Shown piece by piece: positions 36,308-45,130 of a stretch of DNA of 64,000 nucleotides. A model generated the notes under the pieces. The model made no database searches. It saw nothing but the letters and a program-made list of their open reading frames with translations, and had not been told where the DNA came from. Each line of letters begins with the position of its first letter. Position 1 is the stretch's first letter. The translations under genes and the position numbers were made by a program. Source of the stretch: Neolewinella aurantiaca (GTDB lineage: Bacteria > Bacteroidota > Bacteroidia > Chitinophagales > Saprospiraceae); contig NZ_VOXD01000001.1 of the NCBI RefSeq assembly GCF_008014675.1, positions 124,001 through 188,000 of the forward strand. The letters run 5' to 3'.

Positions 36308-38266
36308 ATGGACTTATCCATCGTCATTGTAAACTACAACGTGCGCTACTTTTTGGAGCAGGCACTACTCAGCGTGGAGCGGGCCATCGTTGGCCTGGAG
36401 ACTGAAGTCTGGGTTGTAGACAACAATTCTGCCGACGCATCGGTGGAGATGGTCCGGGAACGCTTCCCCTGGGTACGGGTAATTGCGAACAAGCACAATC
36501 CCGGCTTCAGTATCGCTAATAACCAGGCCATCCGGAAGGCAACCGGGAAGTACGTTTTGTTGCTGAATCCCGATACGGTGGTGGAAGAAGACACCTTCCG
36601 GCGCTGCTATGATTTTATGGAAGAACACCCTGACGGCGGTGGTCTCGGGGTTCGGATGATCGACGGAAGGGGGCGTTTTTTGCCCGAAAGTAAACGTGGC
36701 CTGCCGACGCCCTGGGTAGCTTTCACCAAAGCATTCGGGCTGGCCCGCTTGTTCCCGAAATCCAAACGTTTCGGGCATTACCATCTCAGGTACCTTGCTG
36801 AAAATGAGATACATGAGATAGAAATACTGTCGGGTGCATTCATGTGGATGCGGCGCAAAGCATTGGACGAAGTCGGGCTGCTCGACGAAGACTATTTCAT
36901 GTACGGTGAAGACATCGACCTTTCTTACCGCCTGCTTAAAGGCGGCTATAAAAACTATTACCTGCCCACCACCAACATCATCCACTATAAGGGCGAAAGC
37001 ACGAAGCGGGGCAGCCTTAACTACGTCCGGGTTTTCTATCAGGCCATGATCATTTTTGCGCGCAAGCATTTTGCGGGCGCAGACGCAGGTGCGATGATCG
37101 GTTTGATGCGACTCGGTATTTACCTCAGGGCGGTCCTCACCGTAGTGGCTAATATATGGCGGGCACTGAAATTCCCCTTACTGGATGGCGTGGGCATTTA
37201 TCTGGGCCTCTTACTCTTGAAGTCACTCTGGTCGGAGTACCATTTCGATGACCTCAACTACTTTCCGGAGCACATCAACTACCTCCACTTCCCGGCTTAC
37301 ACTTTACTCTGGACCGGCAGCATTTTTCTGGGTGGTGGCTACGATAAACCCTTCGATTTCGGTCGCCTGCTCAGGAGCCTTGGCATCGGGACCCTATTGC
37401 TCTTCGCCGTATACGGGCTACTGCCCGAAGACCTCCGCCCAAGCCGCGCCTTATTGCTCCTCGGGGCCGCCTGGGCGGCGACCTGGACGTGTCTGGTCCG
37501 GGTGGGGGCTCACCTGCTTCAGCACGGCCATCTCAGGGTTGCGAGCGAATCAGATCAGCGCCTGCTCATCATCGGTAGTCAGGAAGAGACCGAACGAACG
37601 CTTAGCCTGTTGCAGCGGGCTGGAGTGCGGCGCAACTACCTCGGAAGAATCGCACCCGGAACCGTAGCTGGTGGGCAGGTCGCCGAAACCAACCACGTTG
37701 GGCGTACCGACCAACTCGAAGAACTGGCGAGTATATACCGCGCCGATGAGATAATCTTTTGTTCGGCCGATCTGAGCATGGAGTCCATTCAGCGGTGGAT
37801 GAGCCGGCTTGGTCCAACGCTCGAATACCGGATTCTCCCCGAAGCCAGTAGCAGTATCATCGGTAGTCATCGTTCTGATCAGAGAGGCACCCTTTACACC
37901 ATCAACGCAAACCTCCGGATCGATGAGGCCAGCAACCGACGGGCAAAATGGCTTTTCGATAAGGGAACCTCTCTGCTGATGATTGTTCTCTTTCCTGTTC
38001 TCATCTGGTTGGTCAAAAATAAAGGTGCATTTGCAGGGAACTGTTTCCGGGTACTTACGGGAGGCAGAAGTTGGGTCGGCTACGCACTTCCTGACCCGAA
38101 ACTGGACGCCCTGCCCGTGCTGAGGCCGGCTGTTTTCTCTCCGGCTACGGGCACGGGAGTTACCGATCCGGCTACACTGCATCAGGTCAACTTTCTCTAC
38201 GCGCGGGATTACTCGGTCGGCGAAGACTGGAGGTTGCTCCTGCACGGAATATTTAAGGGGGATTAG
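36308..38266 (+). CDS. GT2 glycosyltransferase fused to a degenerate sugar-phosphate transferase
   Basis: 652 residues from ATG at 36308. Residues 1-240 are a rhamnosyltransferase-like GT2 domain (SIVIVNYNVRYFLEQAL, VVDNNSADAS, NPGFSIANNQAI, LLLNPDTVV, SGAFMWMRR, FMYGEDIDLSYRL). Residues 260-420 hold about five membrane spans, then a Rossmann-like domain (LLIIGSQEETERTL) as in WbaP/WcaJ-type polyprenyl-phosphate sugar transferases. The last part begins like their catalytic domain (KWLFDKGTSLLMIVLFPVLIW) but is short and lacks the KFRSM motif and acidic catalytic residues. I infer an active GT2 with a scaffold-like C-terminal half in surface polysaccharide synthesis. A motif copy encodes GADAGA near residue 260. 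Confidence 0.85.
   Translation: MDLSIVIVNYNVRYFLEQALLSVERAIVGLETEVWVVDNNSADASVEMVRERFPWVRVIANKHNPGFSIANNQAIRKATGKYVLLLNPDTVVEEDTFRRCYDFMEEHPDGGGLGVRMIDGRGRFLPESKRGLPTPWVAFTKAFGLARLFPKSKRFGHYHLRYLAENEIHEIEILSGAFMWMRRKALDEVGLLDEDYFMYGEDIDLSYRLLKGGYKNYYLPTTNIIHYKGESTKRGSLNYVRVFYQAMIIFARKHFAGADAGAMIGLMRLGIYLRAVLTVVANIWRALKFPLLDGVGIYLGLLLLKSLWSEYHFDDLNYFPEHINYLHFPAYTLLWTGSIFLGGGYDKPFDFGRLLRSLGIGTLLLFAVYGLLPEDLRPSRALLLLGAAWAATWTCLVRVGAHLLQHGHLRVASESDQRLLIIGSQEETERTLSLLQRAGVRRNYLGRIAPGTVAGGQVAETNHVGRTDQLEELASIYRADEIIFCSADLSMESIQRWMSRLGPTLEYRILPEASSSIIGSHRSDQRGTLYTINANLRIDEASNRRAKWLFDKGTSLLMIVLFPVLIWLVKNKGAFAGNCFRVLTGGRSWVGYALPDPKLDALPVLRPAVFSPATGTGVTDPATLHQVNFLYARDYSVGEDWRLLLHGIFKGD
37075..37092 (-). 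repeat. Dispersed motif inside the glycosyltransferase fusion
   Basis: GGGCGCAGACGCAGGTGC, encoding AGADAGA at the boundary between the GT2 and membrane parts. Confidence 0.65.
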
Positions 38267-38409
38267 AGTGTAGTAATCTGCCATTCACCACCCTAAAGCC
38301 ACCGTTCCCTAAGCCTGTCCTGTTCTTAACATTTCTTTGGGCAATTTTTAGGCATCTTATGGAGCTAAATAGACAACCGATTTACCCCAGTATTCAAATT
38401 CCCAAAAGC

Positions 38410-40074
38410 ATGTCACGATTTTTTCTCACACTGAGCTTCAGTTTACTCTGTTTAGTGCTGTCTGCTCAGGGCAACTGCGTCAGAGGTAATTGCCTCGACG
38501 GAAACGGCAAAATGGTATTTCCTGACGGAGCATCCTACGACGGAGATTTTCGCAGAGGCAAGTTCCAGGGTACCGGTGTCATGAAGTACCCCGGTGGAGC
38601 GATGTACGTTGGCAGTTGGCACAAATCAGTGCAGGAGGGCCGTGGCCGGATGACCGAAGCGGATGGTACCAGCTACATTGGTGGCTTTCATGACGGTAAG
38701 CGTCATGGCGAAGGTGTGATCACTTTCGCGAACCGTAACCAGATGAAGGCCGAGTTTGCATTCGATAAGGTAAAGGGTGAAGTGACATTTACTTTTGCCA
38801 ACGGTGATTATTACAAGGGCGAAATGAACGGCACGACCATCGAAGGTTATGGCACTATGAATTACGTTAGTGGGGATGTTTACACCGGAGAATGGAAAAA
38901 CAACCAGCGCAACGGCGAAGGAACAATGGCTTTTGAAGACGGGACCACACTGAAAGGACAGTGGGAGGGCGACAACTACCACGCCGACTGGAGCCGGCTC
39001 GGTTTCCAGGGAGATCGTGCCAACGCCACCGATTGCAACGGCGGGTGCCCGGAAGGCGTAGGAAAATACCGCTATCCGAACGGTACCGTTTTTTACGGGA
39101 ACGTAGAGTCGGGGATGCCTACCGGTACCGGAACCGTAGTGTACACCAACGGAAATACGTATCACGGTAACTTCAGTGGCCACCAGCCCGAAGGGCTGGG
39201 TATCATGTACTACGCCGACGGCGAAATGCACGGCGGAATCTGGAGAAGCGGCGGGCTGTACCGCAAGATATTTACCGCTATGGGCCGTCCGGCGCAGAAC
39301 ATTCAGCCGGATTTCGATCCGGAGGTGAAAGTATGGGCAGTAGTGGTAGGGGCAGCCCGCTACACGCATATGCGGACCCTGCTGTACACCGACGACGATG
39401 CCTACCAGCTTGCCGGCTTCCTGCGCAGTATCGAGGGTGGGGCACTGCCCGACGAACAGGTCCGGGTCCTGATCGATGAAAACGCGACGCACCGCAACAT
39501 CATTATGGCTATGCGCGAAGTTTACCAGCGCGCCGACGAAAACGACGTGATCCTGTTCTATTTCAGTGGCCACGGTCTTGAGGGATCGTTCCTCCCCGTA
39601 GATTACGACGGCTACGTCAATAAACTCGAGCACTACCAGCTTAAGGATGCGCTGCTGGCCAGCCGTGCCCGCCATAAACTGGTTATTGCCGATGCTTGCC
39701 ACAGTGGCAGCCTGGCGGGAAGAAACGGAGATGCACAAAATGCCAAAAGTGGTGGCGGAACCGACGCTACACTCAATGCTTACTATTCTGCTCTGAACAA
39801 CGCTCAGGCATCTACGGCACTTCTACTGTCAAGTAAAGGAAAAGAGATCAGCCTCGAAGACGGGGGCTTGCGTAGTGGCATCTTCAGCCACTTCCTCATC
39901 CGGGGGATGAAGGGCGAAGCAGATTCCAACGGAGACAAACTGGTTTCTATTCAGGAACTATTCTCTTACGTGCACCGCGAGGTGCGCCAGTATACGGGGA
40001 ACATCCAGACACCAACCCTGACGGGTAACTACGATGAGCTGATGCCTGTTTCCGTTATCCGCGGGCGGAGATAA
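38410..40074 (+). CDS. Secreted MORN-repeat caspase-like protease
   Basis: 554 residues from ATG at 38410, giving a clean signal peptide (MSRFFLTLSF...SAQ). Residues 25-290 carry about ten MORN repeats (GxGxMxYxxGxxYxGxW pattern, for example YPGGAMYVGSW and YVSGDVYTGEW), split by a short Cys-rich insert (ATDCNGGCPEGVG). Residues 310-540 form a C14 caspase-like domain with VWAVVVGAARY, the His in FSGHGLEG (His388) and the Cys in DACHSGS (Cys430). Both catalytic residues are present. Bacterial caspase homologues are usually cytosolic; a signal peptide plus MORN repeats suggests one that works in the envelope or outside the cell. Single gene. Confidence 0.9.
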   Translation: MSRFFLTLSFSLLCLVLSAQGNCVRGNCLDGNGKMVFPDGASYDGDFRRGKFQGTGVMKYPGGAMYVGSWHKSVQEGRGRMTEADGTSYIGGFHDGKRHGEGVITFANRNQMKAEFAFDKVKGEVTFTFANGDYYKGEMNGTTIEGYGTMNYVSGDVYTGEWKNNQRNGEGTMAFEDGTTLKGQWEGDNYHADWSRLGFQGDRANATDCNGGCPEGVGKYRYPNGTVFYGNVESGMPTGTGTVVYTNGNTYHGNFSGHQPEGLGIMYYADGEMHGGIWRSGGLYRKIFTAMGRPAQNIQPDFDPEVKVWAVVVGAARYTHMRTLLYTDDDAYQLAGFLRSIEGGALPDEQVRVLIDENATHRNIIMAMREVYQRADENDVILFYFSGHGLEGSFLPVDYDGYVNKLEHYQLKDALLASRARHKLVIADACHSGSLAGRNGDAQNAKSGGGTDATLNAYYSALNNAQASTALLLSSKGKEISLEDGGLRSGIFSHFLIRGMKGEADSNGDKLVSIQELFSYVHREVRQYTGNIQTPTLTGNYDELMPVSVIRGRR

Positions 40075-40146
40075 GTCTTTCCCGGCTTGCTCCAGACAGG
40101 AGGCTTCGAGGGAGGGGGGGAGGAATTGCCAGGTCCTTCAGACTGT

Positions 40147-41115
40147 TTAGTCGACCAGGTAATATTCCACAACTCTCGGTGAAAAGCGGAGGCCTTTAAT
40201 TACTTCGGGTTGCTGTTCTACGGAGATAGGGACGCTGTTTGCGCTTTCTCCTGCGGTGAGTCCGGTAAGGTCTGCTACCAATCTGAAATCGTCGGCCGTA
40301 ACGGTGCCGTATGCACTCTGGGGCAAACTGATAATCAGGTCCACCGTTTTAGGGCTGTATTCGTACTTTTTCCCTTCCGGGCCGTTTTCCAGGGTTACGG
40401 GCACGGTGATGGTTTCCTGAATGAAAGCTTCAATTTCAAGGCTATAGCTTACTTCGGTTCGTGAAAGGGTGATTCCTTCGGGCGGGGATTCCAGCCTGAC
40501 CACCCGTGCTTCGGTTTTGTTTTGTTCCGTAAAGGTCAGCGCCTCGGTGGGCCATTCGGAGATTTCCTCCAGGGCATCCGTGGCTCCGCTGACGGTAATA
40601 CTGTCGGGGCGGATATCCGGCGGGCTGATGGCCAGGTGACCTTCCGCAAAAGTTACTTTGATTCGGCTGACGACAGGAACACGCTTTCCTTCTTTGGGGG
40701 TGGTAAGAACAGGAACGGACTCAAACCCGGGGAGGGCGATGGAGACTTCGTTGCTCGACAATTTTCGGCTCAGCTCCCGTTCCAACGATGTACCGGTAAG
40801 GCGTTTATTTTCTTTATTCTGGACGTTTACTTCCAGTACCAGATTGTCGCGGCGTAGTGTTTCCCAAAGCAGGTTCCAGCCGCTACCGGAAATCGTGGCA
40901 TCGAGGAGGTCGGGCATCCGGCCAACAAGAACACGCTCGGGATCTACGAGGTAGCTGACGGGGACCTGCCGATTGATTGTATAGTCGCGTGAAAGATTCA
41001 GGATGAGCCAGAAAACGAAGGCTGCACCAATGCAGATGGCCAACACCTTACGGTCGGTGTCGGCCATCTCCTTGAGTGGGTTCTTACTTAGCAGTGTCCG
41101 GAGGATAGATCGCAT
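40147..41115 (-). CDS. YbbR-like domain protein
   Basis: 322 residues: one N-terminal membrane anchor (VLAICIGAAFVFWLILNLS), then four or so YbbR-type beta repeats outside the membrane. Segments such as PVSYLVDPERVLVGRMP, PPDIRPDSITVSGATDALEEI and PVTLENGPEGKKYEYSPKTVDLIISLP fit. In Firmicutes YbbR/CdaR controls the c-di-AMP cyclase; in Bacteroidota the role is less clear. The start overlaps the end of yajC by 32 bases, so the DUF1573-yajC-ybbR order is one operon, as in many Bacteroidota. Confidence 0.85.
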   Translation of the reverse strand: MRSILRTLLSKNPLKEMADTDRKVLAICIGAAFVFWLILNLSRDYTINRQVPVSYLVDPERVLVGRMPDLLDATISGSGWNLLWETLRRDNLVLEVNVQNKENKRLTGTSLERELSRKLSSNEVSIALPGFESVPVLTTPKEGKRVPVVSRIKVTFAEGHLAISPPDIRPDSITVSGATDALEEISEWPTEALTFTEQNKTEARVVRLESPPEGITLSRTEVSYSLEIEAFIQETITVPVTLENGPEGKKYEYSPKTVDLIISLPQSAYGTVTADDFRLVADLTGLTAGESANSVPISVEQQPEVIKGLRFSPRVVEYYLVD

Positions 41116-41398
41116 CGGTTAGTTCCTTGGAAATAGCATTCTTGGTACACCGAATGTAGGTCTTATTTCCGACGTTGAGGGTAACAATAGCATCTTCGAT
41201 CTTATCGATACGGCCCAGGATTCCGCTGGCGGTTACTACTTCCTTGCCTTTTTGCAGACTATCGAGGAAGTCTTTCTGTTCTTTGGCTTTGCGGCGCTGC
41301 GGAATGACCATGAAGACGACGATCACACCAAGCATAAGGAACATTGGCAGGAGACCACCGAGGGTGTCGGTGACGGATTGCAGAAAAAGAGAAGTCAT
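41084..41398 (-). CDS. yajC: Preprotein translocase accessory subunit YajC
   Basis: 104 residues: one membrane span near the N-terminus (LPMFLMLGVIVVFMVIPQRRKAKE) followed by the small conserved domain LQKGKEVVTASGILGRIDKIEDAIVTLNVGNKTYIRCTKNAI (read in parts). YajC joins the SecDF complex in the inner membrane. It sits 5 bases after the DUF1573 lipoprotein gene and overlaps ybbR. Length and motifs are standard. Confidence 0.95.
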   Translation of the reverse strand: MTSLFLQSVTDTLGGLLPMFLMLGVIVVFMVIPQRRKAKEQKDFLDSLQKGKEVVTASGILGRIDKIEDAIVTLNVGNKTYIRCTKNAISKELTDAIYPPDTAK

Positions 41399-41403
41399 AT
41401 TGA

Positions 41404-41898
41404 TTATTCGTTAATTACTTTGCCGTCCACATAAATAGTGGTCATAGCAGGGTAAGTATTGGCAATGATGGTGACCGGCTTACGCTGGTGGCCGTATTTG
41501 TTTTTAGTGTCGAAAGCAATACTGATTATTCCGGATTCGCCGGGAGCGAGTGGGGCTTCCGGGTAGCTCGGTACAGTACAGCCGCAGGTAGAGCGTGCCT
41601 TGGTGATCAGGAGGGGAACCGAGCCCGTATTGGTAAATGGAAAATCGTGCTTTACGACTGTACCACTTTTGACTTCTCCGAATTTGAACTCGGTCTCTTC
41701 GAATTGAAGTTTGGCAATGTTGCTGGTATCCACGTCTTCGGCTCCTACGTCGACGGGGTTGCGTATGATCGATGCAACGGGGCCCAGCTCTTTTGACTCA
41801 GAATCGTTTTCTGGCGAGGACGCAGGTGCAGTCTCACAACCAAGGAGCAGGGTGAGGGCAAAGACGGGGAAGAGCCGGAGGGCAGATGATAGCAACAT
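41404..41898 (-). CDS. DUF1573 lipoprotein
   Basis: 164 residues. A lipoprotein signal (LTLLLGCETAPASS, Cys about 21) precedes a single DUF1573 domain: FKFGEVKSGTVVKHDFPFTNTGSVPLLI, STCGCTVPSYPEAPLAPGESG and VTIIANTYP, the usual Ig-like fold with the paired Cys. Function unproven; it leads the operon with yajC and ybbR. A dispersed-motif copy falls just after the lipid-attachment Cys and encodes TAPASSP. TACCTTTG promoter box 27 bases upstream. Confidence 0.9.
   Translation of the reverse strand: MLLSSALRLFPVFALTLLLGCETAPASSPENDSESKELGPVASIIRNPVDVGAEDVDTSNIAKLQFEETEFKFGEVKSGTVVKHDFPFTNTGSVPLLITKARSTCGCTVPSYPEAPLAPGESGIISIAFDTKNKYGHQRKPVTIIANTYPAMTTIYVDGKVINE
41813..41830 (-). repeat. Dispersed motif inside the DUF1573 gene
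   Basis: GGCGAGGACGCAGGTGCA on the plus strand; the coding strand reads it as TAPASSP in the linker after the lipid anchor. Confidence 0.65.
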
Positions 41899-41924
41899 TT
41901 ACTTAGGTTGGTTCAGAAGCGGGG

Positions 41925-41932
41925 CAAAGGTA
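41925..41932 (-). promoter_or_regulatory. -7 box of the DUF1573-yajC-ybbR operon
   Basis: TACCTTTG followed by CC on the minus strand, 27 bases from the ATG; close to consensus. Confidence 0.55.
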
Positions 41933-42059
41933 GTAAACGGTACGCGTTACTTTTAGGTTTCGGTCTTCAGGAATCCGGACAATTGCCCGCGCTTGCTCCG
42001 AGGAAGACCGGGATGGAATTCTCTCTTTGGGTTGTTGATCCGGGATACCCGACATTTAC

Positions 42060-42067
42060 TACCTTGC
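42060..42067 (+). promoter_or_regulatory. -7 box of aroK
   Basis: TACCTTGC, six bases before the aroK ATG; implies a leaderless or nearly leaderless transcript. Confidence 0.4.
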
Positions 42068-42073
42068 GGCCCA

Positions 42074-42586
42074 ATGAAAACCATCTACCTGACGGGCTTT
42101 ATGGGTTCCGGAAAATCTCATACGGGTAAGCTGCTTGCCGAGCGCCTGGGCTTGCCTTTCATCGATCTTGACGCTGTCATCGAAACCACTGCTGGTAAGA
42201 CGATTAGTGAGATCTTCGCGGAAGAGGGAGAATCTGCTTTCAGGGAACTGGAAACAAGTTCTTTGCGCGCAACCGCAAACGATCCTCCGGGAGTTGTATC
42301 TACCGGTGGCGGCGCCCCGTGTTTCAACGACAATATGGATTGGATGAACCGCCACGGCGTTACCGTTTTTCTGGATCCGCCCGTCGGAGTGCTGTTACAG
42401 CGCCTGGAAACCGGCCGCGATCACCGGCCGTTACTTCAGCCGGCACAGGAATTGGGGGCTTTCATCACCCGGAAACTGGCTTCCCGGAGACCTCAGTACG
42501 AAAAAGCACAGATTCAACTGTCGCTTGCAGACCCAAACGCAGAGGTAGAACGTTTGCTTGTACGTCTGCTCGGGAACGAAGGGTAG
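42074..42586 (+). CDS. aroK: Shikimate kinase
   Basis: 170 residues from ATG at 42074, the normal length. P-loop GFMGSGKSHTGK, then FIDLDAVIE, the shikimate-binding Arg in FRELE, STGGGAP, and the lid RLETGRDHRPLL. It phosphorylates shikimate with ATP, the fifth step of the chorismate pathway that feeds tryptophan synthesis. In-frame ATGs further upstream are ruled out by the promoter box 6 bases ahead and by family length. Single gene. Confidence 0.95.
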   Translation: MKTIYLTGFMGSGKSHTGKLLAERLGLPFIDLDAVIETTAGKTISEIFAEEGESAFRELETSSLRATANDPPGVVSTGGGAPCFNDNMDWMNRHGVTVFLDPPVGVLLQRLETGRDHRPLLQPAQELGAFITRKLASRRPQYEKAQIQLSLADPNAEVERLLVRLLGNEG

Positions 42587-42699
42587 GGGAGTTCGCCCCA
42601 TAAACCCTGCCTTGCTCCTGCGTCAGCGCCCGGATGGCATTGCCGGGCTCCGATCTCTCATCAGCGGGCCGCGTCTTTTAACCCTGATATACCAACCAA

Positions 42700-44097
42700 A
42701 TGAATAAGCTTCTCTTTCTTGTTGCCTTCCTCGTATTTTCTTTGCCGGCTTTTGCCCAAAAGACCACTGAAACCGGCATGTATCTGGTTACCTTCAAAAA
42801 CAAAAAAGGTACGACCTATGACGTCTCTCGTCCCGAAGAATTTCTGAGCGAACGGGCCCTGCTCCGCAGGGCTGCCCATGGTGCTGAAATCACGGAGGTG
42901 GACCTCCCGCTCAGCCCGGATCACCTCGCTGAAGTAGCAGAGACCGGTGCTACGCTCTGGTTGCAGAGCAAGTGGATGAACGGTGTGGTGGTTGCTGCTG
43001 CCGGTCCGCAGGTAAAAGAGCTCAATAAGCTTAATTTTGTGGACGAGGTAGAGCTTGTAGCGCCCGTTCAGTACAGCCGCGCATCTACGCTTCCGGTTGT
43101 TCCTAACCTCGACCGGCCGGAACCGCGTGTAGATCCGGTACCCGTTAGTTCCCGCTTTTACGGCTATGGCTGGGATAACCTCACGGGTATGAAAGGTGAT
43201 AGCCTTCACAGCTGGGGCTTCCGGGGGAAAGGCGTTTTGGTTGCGGTCTTCGACGGCGGCTTCCCCAGCGTCAACTACAAAGATTTTCTTGGGTACCGGG
43301 AGGAGGCCGAAGTGCCGGCCAATTATGATATCGTGGAGCAGGACAGCACTGCCCTGGACGGATCAACGCACGGTGCGACCGTGCTGAGTACTATGGCCGC
43401 CAACCATCCTTTTTTTTTCATCGGCACTGCTCCCGAAGCGAAGTACGTACTCTTCAAAACCGAAAACGGTAAAGGCGAACACCGGCTGGAAGAGATCAAT
43501 TACGCCGTTGCGCTCGAACTTGCCGATAGCATCGGCGTCGATGTGGTGAACAGTTCGCTTGGTTATACGACCTTCAGCTCTAAATCGATGAACTACAAAT
43601 ACAGCGATCTCGACGGGAAAACGAGTCCGGCCAGCCGTGCGATCACTACAGCGTTTGAGCGGGGGATGATCATCGTTACCAGTGCCGGAAACTCCGGATC
43701 GGACCCGTGGAAATACATCGGCACCCCGGCCGATAGCCCCGAGGCATTCTCCATTGGGGCGCTCAACAGCGATGGCAGCAGGGCGTACTTCAGCAGCTAC
43801 GGGCCTACGGCCGATGGCCGTATAAAACCCGACGTCAGCGCCCTGGGCGTAGACGTAGCTGCGGTGGCCTCTAATGGTCGCGGACTCACTTCGGCCAACG
43901 GAACGAGTCTTGCTTCTCCGCTGGTGGCGGGCCTGATGGCCTGCCTGCGGCAGGCCGTGCCCGACGCTACCAATCAGGAAATACTGGATGCCGTGCGGGC
44001 GACCGCAAGCCAGGCCGATGCACCAGATAACGAACGGGGGTGGGGGCAGCCAGACTTTGCCGCTGCCTACCGTCTGCTGATGAGCAAGCGCCCGTAA
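42700..44097 (+). CDS. Secreted subtilisin-like serine protease (S8)
   Basis: 465 residues with a signal peptide ending AFAQ. An N-terminal propeptide-like region (to about 150) is followed by an S8 domain: catalytic Asp185 in VAVFDGGF, His224 in GSTHGATVLS, the oxyanion Asn in TSAGNSG, and Ser403 in NGTSLASP. The Asp motif is DGG instead of the common DTG/DSG, which is tolerated in several S8 groups. No type IX sorting domain is seen, so it may remain in the periplasm. Single gene, followed by a perfect palindrome. Confidence 0.93.
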   Translation: MNKLLFLVAFLVFSLPAFAQKTTETGMYLVTFKNKKGTTYDVSRPEEFLSERALLRRAAHGAEITEVDLPLSPDHLAEVAETGATLWLQSKWMNGVVVAAAGPQVKELNKLNFVDEVELVAPVQYSRASTLPVVPNLDRPEPRVDPVPVSSRFYGYGWDNLTGMKGDSLHSWGFRGKGVLVAVFDGGFPSVNYKDFLGYREEAEVPANYDIVEQDSTALDGSTHGATVLSTMAANHPFFFIGTAPEAKYVLFKTENGKGEHRLEEINYAVALELADSIGVDVVNSSLGYTTFSSKSMNYKYSDLDGKTSPASRAITTAFERGMIIVTSAGNSGSDPWKYIGTPADSPEAFSIGALNSDGSRAYFSSYGPTADGRIKPDVSALGVDVAAVASNGRGLTSANGTSLASPLVAGLMACLRQAVPDATNQEILDAVRATASQADAPDNERGWGQPDFAAAYRLLMSKRP

Positions 44098-44135
44098 TGA
44101 TTTTCCCCCGCGGGTGGTTTATCTTGTGTGTAGGA

Positions 44136-44175
44136 ACACCTTTTGCATATAAACATGTTTATATGCAAAAGGTGT
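44136..44175. repeat. Perfect 40-bp palindrome
   Basis: ACACCTTTTGCATATAAACA followed by its exact complement; the flanks GTAGGA and CTCTAC extend it imperfectly. It lies between the subtilase and miaA. No T run follows, so it is not a standard terminator; it could be a miniature element or a protein-binding site. Confidence 0.8.
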
Positions 44176-44233
44176 CTCTACCCGAAATAACTCACCCCGG
44201 AAAAATCCCCAAACACCCTAAAATTTCGAACCT

Positions 44234-45127
44234 CTGAAAACCCTGATCGTACTTGGCGGACCTACTGCTTCCGGAAAAACCAGTCTTGCAATTCAGTTGG
44301 CGCAGCATTACGACACTGAAGTTATCAGTGGCGACAGCCGGCAGTTTTACGAAGAGATGGAAATCGGTAACGCCCGGCCGGATAAGGAAGAGCTCAGCGC
44401 TGCAAAACACCACTTCGTTGCTGACCGCAGCATCGCCAATCCGCTTTCCGCCGGAGGTTTCGAGCGGGAAGGGCTTGAATGCCTGAACAGCATTTTTGCC
44501 CGCAACGACTACGCCGTCCTTACGGGCGGCAGCGGGCTTTATCTACGGGCACTTTGCGAAGGACTCGACAAATTTCCCGACGTATCGGAGGCGGCGCGGA
44601 CGCAGGTGCAGGAACTGGTTGAACAAGAAGGTCTCTCTGGTCTTCAGGCTGAGCTTGAGCGACTGGACCCTGAGTACTACGCGAAAGTCGACCGGCAAAA
44701 CGCCAGGCGGCTGGAGCGTGCATTGCAGGTGTGTTACTCGGCAAACCGGCCTTACTCTTCCTATCTGGGCAAGCGCAGCAAGCGCGATTTTCGCTGTGTT
44801 TATCTGCGCCTTCATCCGGAGCGGCCGCTGCTTTACGAACGGATCAACCAGCGGGTGGACCTCATGCTGGAGGCAGGACTAGAGAAAGAAGCCCGGGAAT
44901 TGTTCCGTTTTCGTCACCTGCCGGTGCTGCAGACCGTTGGTTATCAGGAATGGTGGCCGTATTTCGAGGGAACTTATGACCGGGATCGTGCCGTTGAACT
45001 AATTAAACAAAACAGCCGGCGGTACGCCAAGCGTCAGGTTACTTGGTTTGGCCGGGGCGATGTCTACCGGGCGGTGGCCGGGCTGGAGGAGGCGGTTGGC
45101 GTTGTGGCGGGATTGAATTCTCACTAG
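44234..45127 (+). CDS. miaA: tRNA dimethylallyltransferase
   Basis: 297 residues if begun at CTG 44234. The P-loop GGPTASGKTSLA, then EVISGDSRQFYEEMEIGNARP, the tRNA-contact region KHHFV, GGSGLYLRALCEG and QTVGYQEWWPYFEG are all typical of MiaA, which adds a dimethylallyl group to A37 of tRNAs reading U. No ATG, GTG or TTG exists between the in-frame stop at 44219 and the P-loop; the first TTG (44297) would delete the P-loop. CTG is the only reasonable start and gives MKTLIVLGGP, the usual N-terminus. A motif copy encodes AARTQVQ at about residue 122. Confidence 0.9.
   Translation: MKTLIVLGGPTASGKTSLAIQLAQHYDTEVISGDSRQFYEEMEIGNARPDKEELSAAKHHFVADRSIANPLSAGGFEREGLECLNSIFARNDYAVLTGGSGLYLRALCEGLDKFPDVSEAARTQVQELVEQEGLSGLQAELERLDPEYYAKVDRQNARRLERALQVCYSANRPYSSYLGKRSKRDFRCVYLRLHPERPLLYERINQRVDLMLEAGLEKEARELFRFRHLPVLQTVGYQEWWPYFEGTYDRDRAVELIKQNSRRYAKRQVTWFGRGDVYRAVAGLEEAVGVVAGLNSH
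44593..44610 (-). repeat. Dispersed motif inside miaA
   Basis: GGCGCGGACGCAGGTGCA, read as AARTQVQ. The same heptapeptide arises in pxpA from another copy. Confidence 0.78.
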
Positions 45128-45130
45128 TTT

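Noticed and set aside
38626-39738. 370-codon minus-strand open frame
   Set aside because: Lies fully within the MORN-caspase gene on the other strand; no signal peptide or recognisable motif.
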